A stretch of DNA of 21,121 nucleotides from Actinomycetes bacterium (GTDB lineage: Bacteria > Actinomycetota > Thermoleophilia > BMS3ABIN01): NCBI GenBank assembly GCA_021790075.1, contig JAJYIN010000011.1, positions 1-21,121 on the forward strand, in the 5' to 3' direction. The first letter of the stretch is position 1. Each line of letters opens with the position of its first letter. Of the stretch, positions 1 to 6,947 are shown piece by piece. Under the pieces are notes generated by a model. That model was not told where the DNA came from. It did not search any database and worked only from the letters and a program-made list of their open reading frames with translations. The translations under genes were made by a program, and so were the position numbers.

Positions 1-37
1 TCGCCGCCAGTGCTACCATAAGCCATCTTTTCATCAT
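1..37 (-). CDS. Start of a probable exported protein (partial, runs off left edge)
   Basis: Only the first 12 codons are in the window. They read MMKRWLMVALAA, which has the positive-then-hydrophobic pattern of a signal peptide or first membrane segment. A ribosome-binding site, GGGGAAG, lies about 6 nt upstream of the first ATG (37..35) and supports a real start; ATG at 34 is the alternative. It is the third gene on the minus strand after the stress-like protein and the small membrane protein, so it probably belongs to the same sigma-54-driven transcript, although a 114-bp gap with a direct repeat separates it from the gene upstream. The product cannot be named. Confidence 0.5.
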   Translation of the reverse strand, partial: MMKRWLMVALAA

Positions 38-44
38 TGGTTAC

Positions 45-82
45 TTCCCCTTTCTCGGTGTCTGGGACCGGATTCCTGTCGG
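45..82. repeat. Imperfect direct repeat, copy 1 (partner at 119..155)
   Basis: The segment (TTCCCCTTTCTCGG, then GGGACCGGATTCCTGTC) is repeated with a few substitutions and a 1-nt length difference at 119..155, 74 bp away. On the minus strand each copy ends in a purine-rich GGGGAAG tract; in copy 1 this is the ribosome-binding site of the truncated gene at 1..37. It may be a small local duplication or paired regulatory or processing sites. Confidence 0.5.
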
Positions 83-118
83 TTAATGCTTTCCGTCGAT
101 TTTTTTGGGCAAGCCCGC

Positions 119-155
119 TTCCCCCTTTCCCGGTCCGGGATCGGATTTCTGTCAG
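119..155. repeat. Imperfect direct repeat, copy 2
   Basis: This is the partner of 45..82. It covers the stop codon of the small membrane protein gene and the bases just after it on the minus strand. It contains the short palindrome CCCGGTCCGGG, which is degenerate in copy 1. Confidence 0.5.
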
Positions 156-391
156 TGGCCGCTCTTGGCCGCTGAAAAACCAAATACGGTGAGCAGGCTG
201 CTGGCGAAAGCCCCGTGCAGGAAAGAAAAGTAAAGGGCTGTTGCAATCGGCAACGCCGCATAGACACCGCCTTTGATGAAGTACTCCATCACCTCGTTGA
301 CATGGCTGAACAGGACCACGTACGAGGCGAGGGAACACAAGCCCAGCACGAGCGCGGTGAGGTAAGGTTTTTTCTTTGCCCGGTTATTCAA
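152..391 (-). CDS. Small two-helix membrane protein of unknown function
   Basis: A 79-residue protein with a basic N-terminus (MNNRAKKK) and two hydrophobic segments, about residues 11-30 and 42-68, joined by a short polar loop; a small integral membrane protein is the only safe call. The start codon is TTG (391..389), chosen because GGGAGG stands 5 nt upstream and no better start exists. It overlaps the end of the upstream stress-like gene by 8 nt, so the two are translationally coupled and share the sigma-54 promoter at 932..948. I recall similar small membrane proteins beside stress-like and TauE/SafE genes in sulfur-metabolising bacteria, but that is memory rather than sequence evidence. 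Confidence 0.75.
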   Translation of the reverse strand: MNNRAKKKPYLTALVLGLCSLASYVVLFSHVNEVMEYFIKGGVYAALPIATALYFSFLHGAFASSLLTVFGFSAAKSGH

Positions 392-875
392 GTGAACCTC
401 CCTGTAGCTCCAGTTTGTCGGTTACGAGCGCCAGCGGGCATCCCAGCTTTTTCCAGATGCCCGCGAGCCGCTGGCTGTCGCTGGAACAGTCGATATCCAG
501 CGCGTCAGTGGAATCGATGACGACGCATACCAGGTCATTCCTGTCCCTGGCATGGCGGATGATCGACTCGCGGATGCAGCCTGTTTTTCGCGTCACCTCG
601 AGGCCCAGCGATTCCCGCCGCGCTTTTTCGGCGCAAAGCTCGAGCAGCTCGGCGGCTGCCCCGCCGTCACAGGTGACCAGCACCTCCAGGGCCGCCCGCG
701 TCCGCTTGGCTATGTTGAGCGCGTATTTAAGGGACTTGACGTCCGTCTCCCTTCCGGTCAGCACGAGCAGAACTTTCTCTTTGCCGGAAAGGAACTGCTC
801 TGCGGTATCGAACTCTCCCGCTTCCGCAAAGGCGGTAGCGGAGAACATTTCCTCCAGTTTTTCAAACAACTCCAT
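384..875 (-). CDS. Universal-stress-like protein with N-terminal FAEA helix motif
   Basis: A 163-residue soluble protein. Residues 1-30 form an amphipathic helix carrying FAEAGEFDTAEQFL (16-29). The rest alternates strand and helix as in a USP/HUP-type alpha/beta fold (strand KVLLVL near 34, later VCVVID). The usual USP nucleotide signature G-2X-G-9X-G(S/T) is absent, so ATP binding is doubtful. The start is ATG at 875, with AGGAGG-like sequence 8 nt upstream; the longer open frame to 971 lacks such support. It is first in a minus-strand operon under a sigma-54 promoter and divergent from a kinase/sigma-54 activator pair, so it is a likely direct target of that pair. The gene at 6948..7421 carries the same motif, also behind a sigma-54 promoter. 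Confidence 0.8.
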   Translation of the reverse strand: MELFEKLEEMFSATAFAEAGEFDTAEQFLSGKEKVLLVLTGRETDVKSLKYALNIAKRTRAALEVLVTCDGGAAAELLELCAEKARRESLGLEVTRKTGCIRESIIRHARDRNDLVCVVIDSTDALDIDCSSDSQRLAGIWKKLGCPLALVTDKLELQGGSLE

Positions 876-931
876 GGGCTCGATCCTCCTTCTGCTTATT
901 GCGGTTGCACTTGTTTCCCTACGAAATTCAA

Positions 932-948
932 AGCAATTTGCGTGCCAA
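932..948 (-). promoter_or_regulatory. Sigma-54 (-24/-12) promoter
   Basis: The minus strand reads TTGGCACGCAAATTGCTTT across this site. GG of the -24 element is at 946-945 and GC of the -12 element at 934-933, with exactly 10 nt between, matching the consensus TGGCAC-N5-TTGC. Transcription would start near 921, giving about 45 nt of leader before the stress-like gene at 875. The divergent neighbour encodes a sigma-54 activator. Confidence 0.88.
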
Positions 949-1001
949 TTTTGCCGCCGTGGCCGGGCCATGAATAAAAGAGCCTGCTAATGAACACCTT
1001 T

Positions 1002-1024
1002 TTTTGTTGCATAATCCAACAAAA
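1002..1024. promoter_or_regulatory. Probable activator (enhancer) site, perfect inverted repeat
   Basis: TTTTGTTG and CAACAAAA form perfect 8-bp arms around a 7-nt spacer (CATAATC). The centre is about 67 bp upstream of the -24 GG at 946, a normal position for a sigma-54 enhancer site. The core TGTTG-N7-CAACA matches the pattern at 1077..1093 and 7514..7530. Confidence 0.6.
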
Positions 1025-1028
1025 TTCA

Positions 1029-1048
1029 GGGATTTGACGAAAAATCCC
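1029..1048. promoter_or_regulatory. Inverted repeat, 7-bp arms
   Basis: GGGATTT and AAATCCC are separated by 6 nt (GACGAA). There is no T-run on either side, so it does not look like a terminator. It lies between two candidate enhancer sites in the divergent control region and may be an extra regulator site. Confidence 0.4.
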
Positions 1049-1076
1049 GTAATAATGTTGCACTCCGAAAAGGTAT

Positions 1077-1093
1077 GGTTGCAAAATGCAATA
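1077..1093. promoter_or_regulatory. Probable activator site overlapping the kinase start region
   Basis: GGTTG-CAAAATG-CAATA repeats the GTTG-N7-CAA pattern and contains the palindrome TTGCA-AAA-TGCAA. It covers the first candidate start codon (1086) of the kinase gene, so binding here could also control the kinase/regulator operon itself. Confidence 0.5.
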
Positions 1094-2507
1094 CAGAGAT
1101 ATATATTTGTGGCTGATGAAACGCTTTCTTGGAAGCCTGAGGCAAAAAATACTGCTCAGCTACTTCGCGGGGGCCGCGATAATCCTGGGGTTTGCCATGC
1201 TTAGCTGGGACAATCTCAATAACCAGCAGAAGATCATCGTTTCTGGCGACTCGGTTACCAGCCTTTTTGACACCACTCTCGAGATCAGGCGTTTCGAGAA
1301 GAATTATTTCCTTTACCGCACCGATGCCGACTACAAGGAGCTGAGCGCCTACATCGATCAGGCTGCCGGCCTCCTCGAAAGCCCCGATCTCACGCACTTC
1401 ACCAGCAGCGATGTGATCAGCGGCCTCAACGACGATCTCCACGAGTATGACACCCTGCTCAGCCAGGATGCTCCCACGACAGGCCGGGAAGGCAACCCGG
1501 GGCTGGAAAACTCGATCAGGGAAAAGGGAAAGGAAATCGTCACCACCACCGGGGAGGTATCGGACCGGAGGAACGCCGTCAACCAGGAATCGCTGCAGAC
1601 AGCCAAGCGGAACCTGATCTTCGGCATCGGCGCCCTGCTGGCCGCGGTGCTCGCGGGCGGCATCGTTTTTTCCCGCAAGGCGATCGTGCCGCTGTCGTTG
1701 CTGGAAAAGCACATGATCAGAATCACCTCCGGAGAGTTCTCACTGATACCGGTGAAGTCCAGGGACAGGGAGTTCGTCTCCCTGAAGGCAGCCTTCAACA
1801 AGATGCTCCTGGAGCTGAGGGAAAGGCAGGAATACCTGGTGGAGTCGGAAAAATACGCCGCCCTGGGCACGCTGGTCTTCGGCGTCGCCCACGAGCTCAA
1901 CAATCCGCTGGGCAACATCTCCACATCCTGCCAGATCCTCAAGGAAGAGATCGGGGACGGGGACATCGATTACAAGAAGGAGCTGCTGGACCAGATCGAG
2001 GCGGAAACGAACCGGGCCCGGGACGTGGTGTCCTCCCTGCTCAACTTCTCCCGTTCGAAGGAGAAGAACACCTTCGGCCTCAAGAGCGCCGTGGAAGAGA
2101 CGGTGCGGCTGATCCGCGCCGAGGTGCCTGCCAACGTGGCGCTGGAGATCGCCATCCCCGCCGATCTGACCGTCTATGCCGGCCGGCAGAAGATACAGCA
2201 GGTGATCATCAACCTGGTGAAGAACGCCATCGACGCCATGGCCGCCGGCGGCCGGATCCGGGTGCTGGCCTCGCGGCTGGATGAAAGCCATGCCGAGATC
2301 GTGGTGCTTGACAACGGCGCCGGCATGGACCAGGAGCAGCTTGACAAGATTTTCGATCCTTTTTACACCAGCAAGGCGGGGGGCTACGGCCTGGGGCTGT
2401 TCATCGTCCACAGCATCGTGACGGATTACGGGGGGACCATCAGCGTCGACAGCTTCCCCGGCAAGGGCACGACCTTCACCATTGTTTTGCCAACTAAGGA
2501 GCCATGA
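1086..2507 (+). CDS. Membrane sensor histidine kinase (NtrB/AtoS type)
   Basis: A 473-residue kinase expected to autophosphorylate and pass phosphate to the adjacent sigma-54 activator. Visible parts: membrane segment about 21-40; an all-helical periplasmic sensor about 41-173 with RRFEKNYFLY (68-77), like helical-bundle sensors; second membrane segment 177-195; HAMP about 197-250; H-box GVAHELNNPLGN with phospho-accepting His269; N-box around Asn380 (NLVKNAIDAM); G-boxes DNGAGM and GYGLGLFIV. The HELNNPL form is typical of kinases paired with sigma-54 regulators. The start is uncertain: ATG 1086 lacks a close ribosome-binding site, and alignment with the paralogue at 8907..10478 suggests ATG 1116 (MKRFLGSLRQK). 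The gene ends 2 nt before the regulator's preferred start. Confidence 0.9.
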   Translation: MQYRDIYLWLMKRFLGSLRQKILLSYFAGAAIILGFAMLSWDNLNNQQKIIVSGDSVTSLFDTTLEIRRFEKNYFLYRTDADYKELSAYIDQAAGLLESPDLTHFTSSDVISGLNDDLHEYDTLLSQDAPTTGREGNPGLENSIREKGKEIVTTTGEVSDRRNAVNQESLQTAKRNLIFGIGALLAAVLAGGIVFSRKAIVPLSLLEKHMIRITSGEFSLIPVKSRDREFVSLKAAFNKMLLELRERQEYLVESEKYAALGTLVFGVAHELNNPLGNISTSCQILKEEIGDGDIDYKKELLDQIEAETNRARDVVSSLLNFSRSKEKNTFGLKSAVEETVRLIRAEVPANVALEIAIPADLTVYAGRQKIQQVIINLVKNAIDAMAAGGRIRVLASRLDESHAEIVVLDNGAGMDQEQLDKIFDPFYTSKAGGYGLGLFIVHSIVTDYGGTISVDSFPGKGTTFTIVLPTKEP

Positions 2508-2509
2508 CC

Positions 2510-3871
2510 ATGGATTACCGGGGACGACTGCTCATAGTTGAGGATGAGAAGACCGCGCTCAAGAACCTCGAGCACGTCATGAAGAAGGAAAAATACGACG
2601 TCACCGGCACCCTCAGCGGCCCCAACGCCCTGCAGCTGCTGGAAAAGAAGGAGTTCGACGTCGTCCTCACCGACTTGAAAATGGAAAAGGTGGACGGAGT
2701 CGAGGTGCTGGAAAAGAGCAAGGCGCTCTACCCCGATTGCGAGGTGATCATGATCACGGCGTACGCTTCCATCCCCTCCGCGGTGGAGACGATGAAGAAG
2801 GGCGCCTACGACTACATCGCCAAGCCCTTCAACCTCGACGATGTCAGGAAAGCGGTCAAGTCGGCCCTGGTGAAGGTGATGCTGAAGAAAGAGAACACCC
2901 AGTTGCGGCTGCAGCTGGAGCAGTTCGAGGGCAAGGTGAAGATCGTCACCCAGAATTCCATGATGGAGAAGCTGCTGGAAACGGCGCGCCAGATCGCTCC
3001 CACCGACTGCAACGTGCTCATCACCGGCGAGTCGGGCACGGGCAAGGAACTCTTTGCCCGTTACCTGCACCACGTCAGCAACAGGAGCCAGGCGCCGTTT
3101 TTTGCGGTCAACTGCGGCGCCCTCACCGAGGAGCTGCTCAGCAACGAGCTCTTTGGGCATGAGAAAGGGGCTTTTACCGGCGCCGGCTCGCTCAAGAAAG
3201 GGATCATCGAGACGGCTTCGGGGGGCACGCTCTTCCTGGACGAGATCACGGAGATGTCCCCGGCCATGCAGGTGAAACTGCTCCGGTTCCTGCAGGAAAA
3301 GGAATTCATCCGCGTGGGCGGCACCAACCCGGTTTCCGTAGACGTCAGGGTGCTGGCCGCATCGAACCGCAACATCCACGAGGCGACCCGGCAGAAGAAA
3401 TTCCGCCAGGATCTCTACTACCGGCTGAACGTGGTTTCCATGCACATCCCGCCGCTGTCGGAGCGCCGCGACGATATCCCCCTCCTGTGCCAGTATTTTC
3501 TCAAAAAATATTCCACCCTCATGAACAAGGACGTCAGGGAGATATCGCCGGCGGTGATGGCGCTGCTGGTCAATTATGATTTCCCCGGCAATGTGCGGGA
3601 GCTGGAAAACATCATCGAGAGGGGGGTCGCCCTGGCCAACGGCTCCGTCATCGAGACGGCCCATCTGCCTGACGACCTCAAGGATCTGGAAATCAAGACC
3701 TTCAGGAGGAAGGAAGGCAGATATCCCTCCCTGGAGGAACAGGAGATCTCCTACATCAAGTGGGTGCTGCAGGAGGCCGGGGGCAACAAGTCGCTGGCCG
3801 CGAACATCCTGGGCATCGACCGGGTGTCGTTATGGCGCAAGGTGAAGAAATACGGCATGGAGGAGGCCTGA
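2510..3871 (+). CDS. Sigma-54-dependent response regulator (AtoC/NtrC family)
   Basis: A 453-residue activator. Receiver domain 1-120 with phospho-accepting Asp55 (VVLTDLKM), a Thr in MITAY and Lys in AKPF; AAA+ domain about 140-375 with Walker A GESGTGKE (173-180), sigma-54 contact loop GAFTGA (220-225) and Walker B GGTLFLDE (238-245); C-terminal Fis-type helix-turn-helix about 414-448. All residues needed for ATP hydrolysis and sigma-54 contact are present. ATG 2510 is preferred because AAGGAG (2496-2501) stands 8 nt upstream; the ATG at 2504, which overlaps the kinase stop as ATGA, leaves only 2 nt. It is the obvious partner of the upstream kinase and the likely activator of the promoter at 932..948. 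No specific symbol is justified. Confidence 0.93.
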   Translation: MDYRGRLLIVEDEKTALKNLEHVMKKEKYDVTGTLSGPNALQLLEKKEFDVVLTDLKMEKVDGVEVLEKSKALYPDCEVIMITAYASIPSAVETMKKGAYDYIAKPFNLDDVRKAVKSALVKVMLKKENTQLRLQLEQFEGKVKIVTQNSMMEKLLETARQIAPTDCNVLITGESGTGKELFARYLHHVSNRSQAPFFAVNCGALTEELLSNELFGHEKGAFTGAGSLKKGIIETASGGTLFLDEITEMSPAMQVKLLRFLQEKEFIRVGGTNPVSVDVRVLAASNRNIHEATRQKKFRQDLYYRLNVVSMHIPPLSERRDDIPLLCQYFLKKYSTLMNKDVREISPAVMALLVNYDFPGNVRELENIIERGVALANGSVIETAHLPDDLKDLEIKTFRRKEGRYPSLEEQEISYIKWVLQEAGGNKSLAANILGIDRVSLWRKVKKYGMEEA

Positions 3872-3919
3872 AGAAACCGGCTTTCAGCCGCCGGCCTCTC
3901 AGGCATCCGGCCAGGCCGC

Positions 3920-4339
3920 TCAGGCATCGACCACCATCACCGGGCACGAGGCGGCGCCCCTGACTTTCCTGGCCAGGTTGTTGTCCAGGAAACGCTGGAG
4001 GCGGCCGCCTTCATTGTGAGAGCCCAGGATGATCAGGTCGGACCCCTCTTCCTCCGCGACCCGGTTGATTGTTTCTGTAAGGTCGCCCTGCTCGACCCGC
4101 ACCCGGGCTGCCACCTGGCCGCGGACCGACTTCATCAGGGCGTGCTCGACCAGGCCGCGGTCCGAGTCGATCACCCTGCGGATGTCCCGGATGCCGGTGA
4201 GGTCCAGTTCGCCTTCGTAGCGGGGCAGCACCTTGAGCACGGTCACCCAGCAGTTTTCCTCTTCGGCGATCTTCAGCCCCGCCGCCAGCGGCTTGAGAGA
4301 CCCGTTCAGGGGAACCAGTATCTGACGGCGGCCGCTCAT
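3920..4339 (-). CDS. Single-domain universal stress protein with degenerate nucleotide motif
   Basis: A 139-residue USP-fold protein, starting QILVPLNGS and ending CPVMVVDA as the family does. The usual signature G-2X-G-9X-G(S/T) is changed: the loop reads GSHNEGGRLQRF and then DNNLARKV, so the second Gly is Asn and the GS pair is NN. By family rules this copy probably does not bind ATP and may act as a dimer partner or regulator, unlike the tandem USP just upstream. The start ATG at 4339 lies 2 nt after the tandem USP stop; ribosome-binding sequence is weak, consistent with translational coupling. It is the last gene of the operon that begins at 7421. Confidence 0.87.
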   Translation of the reverse strand: MSGRRQILVPLNGSLKPLAAGLKIAEEENCWVTVLKVLPRYEGELDLTGIRDIRRVIDSDRGLVEHALMKSVRGQVAARVRVEQGDLTETINRVAEEEGSDLIILGSHNEGGRLQRFLDNNLARKVRGAASCPVMVVDA

Positions 4340-4341
4340 GG

Positions 4342-5205
4342 CTACTTGACTACCAGTACGGGTATTGGCGAATGGGCGATCACGCGCTCGGTGGTGCTGC
4401 CCAGGATTGACTTGTCGATGCCGCGCCGGCCGTGGCTGCCGAGTATGATGAGGTCGCTGCCGAGCCCCTTGGCCGTCTCCACGACCTTGTCGGCCACTCT
4501 TCCTTCCTCGACCATCGTGTGCGCTTTCATGCCCCGCTCGTCTGCGATCCGCTCGCCTTCCAGGACGATCTTGTGGGCTTCCTCGTTGACCCTCCCCCGG
4601 ATGGAGCTGGTGTTGAAGAACTCGATCATCTCCTCGTAGCGGGGGATGACGTAGAGGATGGTGAGGGAAGCGTCCTGGGGATCAGCCACTTCGGCCACGC
4701 GCTCTACGGCCAGGTGGCTGAGCCGTGAGTCATCGAAGGGCACCAGGATGCGGTGGTACTCGCCGGTGCAATCCTCGCACTGTTTCCGCACCACCATGAC
4801 GTCGCAGTGGGAGTTGATGATCACGCCGGCGGTAACGCTGCCCATGACCATGCGCTTGAGCCCCTTCCTGCCGTAGGTGCCCAGGGCGATCAGGTCGGCG
4901 CCGATCTCAGCGGCGACCGCGGGCACCACTTCGTGGGGCTCTCCCTCACGAACCAGGTAGTCCATTTCGATGCCGAACTCAGACGGGTAGGTTTCCATCG
5001 CCTGTTCGCAGGCGGCTTTCCCCTCTTTGATGCGTTTCTCGAGCTGGCCGGGGGAGATGCTGAACTCCTCCGAGTCAAAAAAGACGGAATGGACCATGGT
5101 GATCTTGCTGCCATGGGCCCGCGCCCATGACAGCGTCTCCACCAGCGCCGCCTTGCTGAACTCGGAGTCGTCGTAACCCAGGAGGATGTTCTTGTAGGCT
5201 CTCAG
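4342..5205 (-). CDS. Tandem universal stress protein, apparent CTG start
   Basis: Two USP domains in one chain of about 287 residues. Domain 1 (about 1-145) opens with RAYKNILLGYDDSE and has GTYGRKGLKRMVMGS; domain 2 (about 150-287) opens with HRILVPFDDS and has GSHGRRGIDKSILGS. Both keep the full G-2X-G-9X-GS ATP-binding signature. The first ATG/GTG/TTG in frame is GTG 5142, but starting there would delete the first strand and the conserved DDSE loop. The frame is open back to CTG at 5205, which overlaps the stop of the upstream gene as CTGA, with GGAGG 9 nt and GGAG 4 nt upstream. I therefore place the start at CTG 5205. Role: cytoplasmic stress or energy-state protein co-transcribed with a transporter. 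Confidence 0.88.
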   Translation of the reverse strand: MRAYKNILLGYDDSEFSKAALVETLSWARAHGSKITMVHSVFFDSEEFSISPGQLEKRIKEGKAACEQAMETYPSEFGIEMDYLVREGEPHEVVPAVAAEIGADLIALGTYGRKGLKRMVMGSVTAGVIINSHCDVMVVRKQCEDCTGEYHRILVPFDDSRLSHLAVERVAEVADPQDASLTILYVIPRYEEMIEFFNTSSIRGRVNEEAHKIVLEGERIADERGMKAHTMVEEGRVADKVVETAKGLGSDLIILGSHGRRGIDKSILGSTTERVIAHSPIPVLVVK

Positions 5206-5987
5206 TGGGCTCCGCCTCCCTTGAAGATCATGCCGACGGCAAAGCCGGCGACCAGGGCCACCGCGACGGCGGCGGCGCCGTAGAGGGCGCTGTTCTGTGT
5301 CGCCATGTCGTCGAGGGTCTTCACCACGCCGGTCTCATCAACAGTCAACTGAGCGGTGGCAGTGTCGATGACCTGGCCGCCCCTGGACTCGTAGACCGTG
5401 ATGTCGTACTGTCCGGGCGGCGCCTGGTAAGGCCAGTCAAACAGTGTGTAATAGGATGGGCCGTTGCCATCCTGCTTGAGGTCTATGCCGCCGACGGATT
5501 CATTGTACAGATGCTTCGATTCCTTGTACTTGACAAACTCATCGAACAGGACCTGCTTGGTTTCCTCATCGGCTACGGGTTTGAGCTGGGCGTTCTTCTC
5601 TAGCGCAACGTAACCGATGCTGTTGTCCAGCAGCGCCTGCGGGCTGAGGGCATCCACCGGCGCCCTGGTTCCGCGCAGGTAATAAAAACCAGGAGTGTCC
5701 TCGAAGGTGATCTCTTCCACATTCATCCAGAGCGCCCCGCCCACGCGGTCCTTGCGCATCAGCTTCTGTTCCGAGCCGGTGGCGGTGACCTTGATGAACA
5801 GATCGGCGCCGGGGTCGCACTGGCCGCTGACGCTTACGGAACTGCCATGGTAATTCAGGTTGATCTCGACATTGTCATGATTGGCCTTGGCGGTCAACTC
5901 CGCAAAGGCGTCGGGCGCGAAGAAGGCCAATCCCAGCATCGACAGCGCCAGCACGATTATCTGTCTTTTCAGGAACGCCAGTCGCAT
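5202..5987 (-). CDS. TIGR02186-like membrane-anchored extracytoplasmic protein
   Basis: A 261-residue protein with a signal peptide (about 1-29, cut expected after APDAFA), a beta-rich extracytoplasmic region about 30-232, and one C-terminal membrane anchor about 236-255 ending GGGAH. Features such as ANHDNVEINLNYHG, RKDRVGGALWMNV and PGFYYLRG fit the TIGR02186/Alph_Pro_TM family, whose members are typically found beside TauE/SafE transporters; biochemical function is unknown. Its ATG overlaps the TauE stop by 1 nt (TGATG) with GGGAGG upstream, so the two proteins are coupled and may work together at the membrane. Alternative: an unrelated secreted protein with the same topology. Confidence 0.8.
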   Translation of the reverse strand: MRLAFLKRQIIVLALSMLGLAFFAPDAFAELTAKANHDNVEINLNYHGSSVSVSGQCDPGADLFIKVTATGSEQKLMRKDRVGGALWMNVEEITFEDTPGFYYLRGTRAPVDALSPQALLDNSIGYVALEKNAQLKPVADEETKQVLFDEFVKYKESKHLYNESVGGIDLKQDGNGPSYYTLFDWPYQAPPGQYDITVYESRGGQVIDTATAQLTVDETGVVKTLDDMATQNSALYGAAAVAVALVAGFAVGMIFKGGGAH

Positions 5988-6910
5988 CAGTGGCCACCTC
6001 CCGGGCTCAGCAGCAGACTGGGGGTCAGGGTAAGTTCGGTGATCATCTTGATAGTGACGCCAATAACAACCACCGCCAGCAGGATCTTCAGCTGGTCGCC
6101 CTTGAGCTTGCGCCCGAACACGGTTCCCACCTGGGCTCCCAGAGTGGAGCCCGCCAGCAGCAGCACTGCCAGGATGAAATCAACGGTGTGGTTGGTCACG
6201 GCCTGGAGGAACGTCACCTCGATGCAGTTGAACAGGATCTGGAACAGGCTGGTGCCCACCACGACATGCATGGGCATCCGCAGCATGTAGACCATCACCG
6301 GCACCAGCAGGAAGCCGCCGCCCACGCCCATCACCGCGGCGAGGATGCCGACAAAGACGCCAAACACGATCGGCACCAGCGCGGAATGGGTGACGCCCGA
6401 CTTTTCGAAACGGGTCTGCAGCGGCAGCGCCGCCAGCGTCCGGGCGACCCTGGACTGGGGCTTGTCAACCGTTTCCTCCAGCTGGTTCTTTCTCTTTCTG
6501 AGGGTCTGGATGCTCTCCGCCAGCATGTAGCTGCCGACGATTCCCAGCATGAGGACGTAGGTGATCTTGATGACGAAGTCGGCGTTGCCCATTGCCCTCA
6601 GGATCTTGATGACCTCGACGCCGACGAGCCCGCCGGCAAAGCCGCCTCCCAGGAGCATCATCCCCATCTTGAAGTCGACGTTGCCGAGCCGCCAGTGGGC
6701 AAAAGTGCCGGACGTGGACGCGGCCACGATCTGGTTGGAGTCGGTCGCGGCGGCGACAGTGGGCGGGATTCCCATCATGATTAGCAGCGGGGTCATCAGG
6801 AAACCGCCGCCGACTCCGAAAAGGCCCGACATCAGGCCGACCGTGAGCCCCAGGGCGATCGGCAGGAAAATGCTGATACTTGTGTGTGCTACCGGAAGAT
6901 ATAGGTACAT
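5987..6910 (-). CDS. Sulfite exporter TauE/SafE family (TSUP) permease
   Basis: A 307-residue polytopic membrane protein with two related halves. Each half begins with a glycine-rich signature (GVGGGFLMTP at 32-41; GVGGGFLLVP at 195-204), followed by the family's PxxVAxATD-type and HVVVGTS-type segments. About eight hydrophobic helices can be drawn, with a charged central loop near 136-172 (LRKRKNQLEE...). TSUP members export sulfite, sulfoacetate or other organosulfur anions; the substrate here is unknown. The ATG at 6910 has GGGAGG about 13 nt upstream, longer than ideal. It sits between the FAEA-motif stress protein and the TIGR02186 gene in one operon from the sigma-54 promoter at 7456..7472. 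Confidence 0.9.
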   Translation of the reverse strand: MYLYLPVAHTSISIFLPIALGLTVGLMSGLFGVGGGFLMTPLLIMMGIPPTVAAATDSNQIVAASTSGTFAHWRLGNVDFKMGMMLLGGGFAGGLVGVEVIKILRAMGNADFVIKITYVLMLGIVGSYMLAESIQTLRKRKNQLEETVDKPQSRVARTLAALPLQTRFEKSGVTHSALVPIVFGVFVGILAAVMGVGGGFLLVPVMVYMLRMPMHVVVGTSLFQILFNCIEVTFLQAVTNHTVDFILAVLLLAGSTLGAQVGTVFGRKLKGDQLKILLAVVVIGVTIKMITELTLTPSLLLSPGGGH

Positions 6911-6947
6911 GAAAAAGCTGTGACCTCCCTCTCTTATAGTTGATTAA

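Noticed and set aside
239..255. Another match to the enhancer-like pattern (TGTTG-CAATCGG-CAACG).
   Set aside because: It lies inside the small membrane protein gene, matches only the arms and not the A/T-rich centre, and is most likely chance.
1034..1061. Possible sigma-70 promoter for the first kinase, with TTGACG as -35.
   Set aside because: No -10-like hexamer occurs at 16-18 nt; TAATGT is only 13 nt away.
2426..3664. Long minus-strand open frame of 412 codons.
   Set aside because: It is a shadow of the sigma-54 regulator gene on the other strand; the translation is low-complexity and His/Asp-rich with no family features.
3872..3919. Possible bidirectional terminator between the convergent regulator and USP genes.
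   Set aside because: GAGGCC/GGCCTC and CCGGC/GCCGG can pair, but there is no T-run and the alternatives are imperfect, so it is not listed as a feature.
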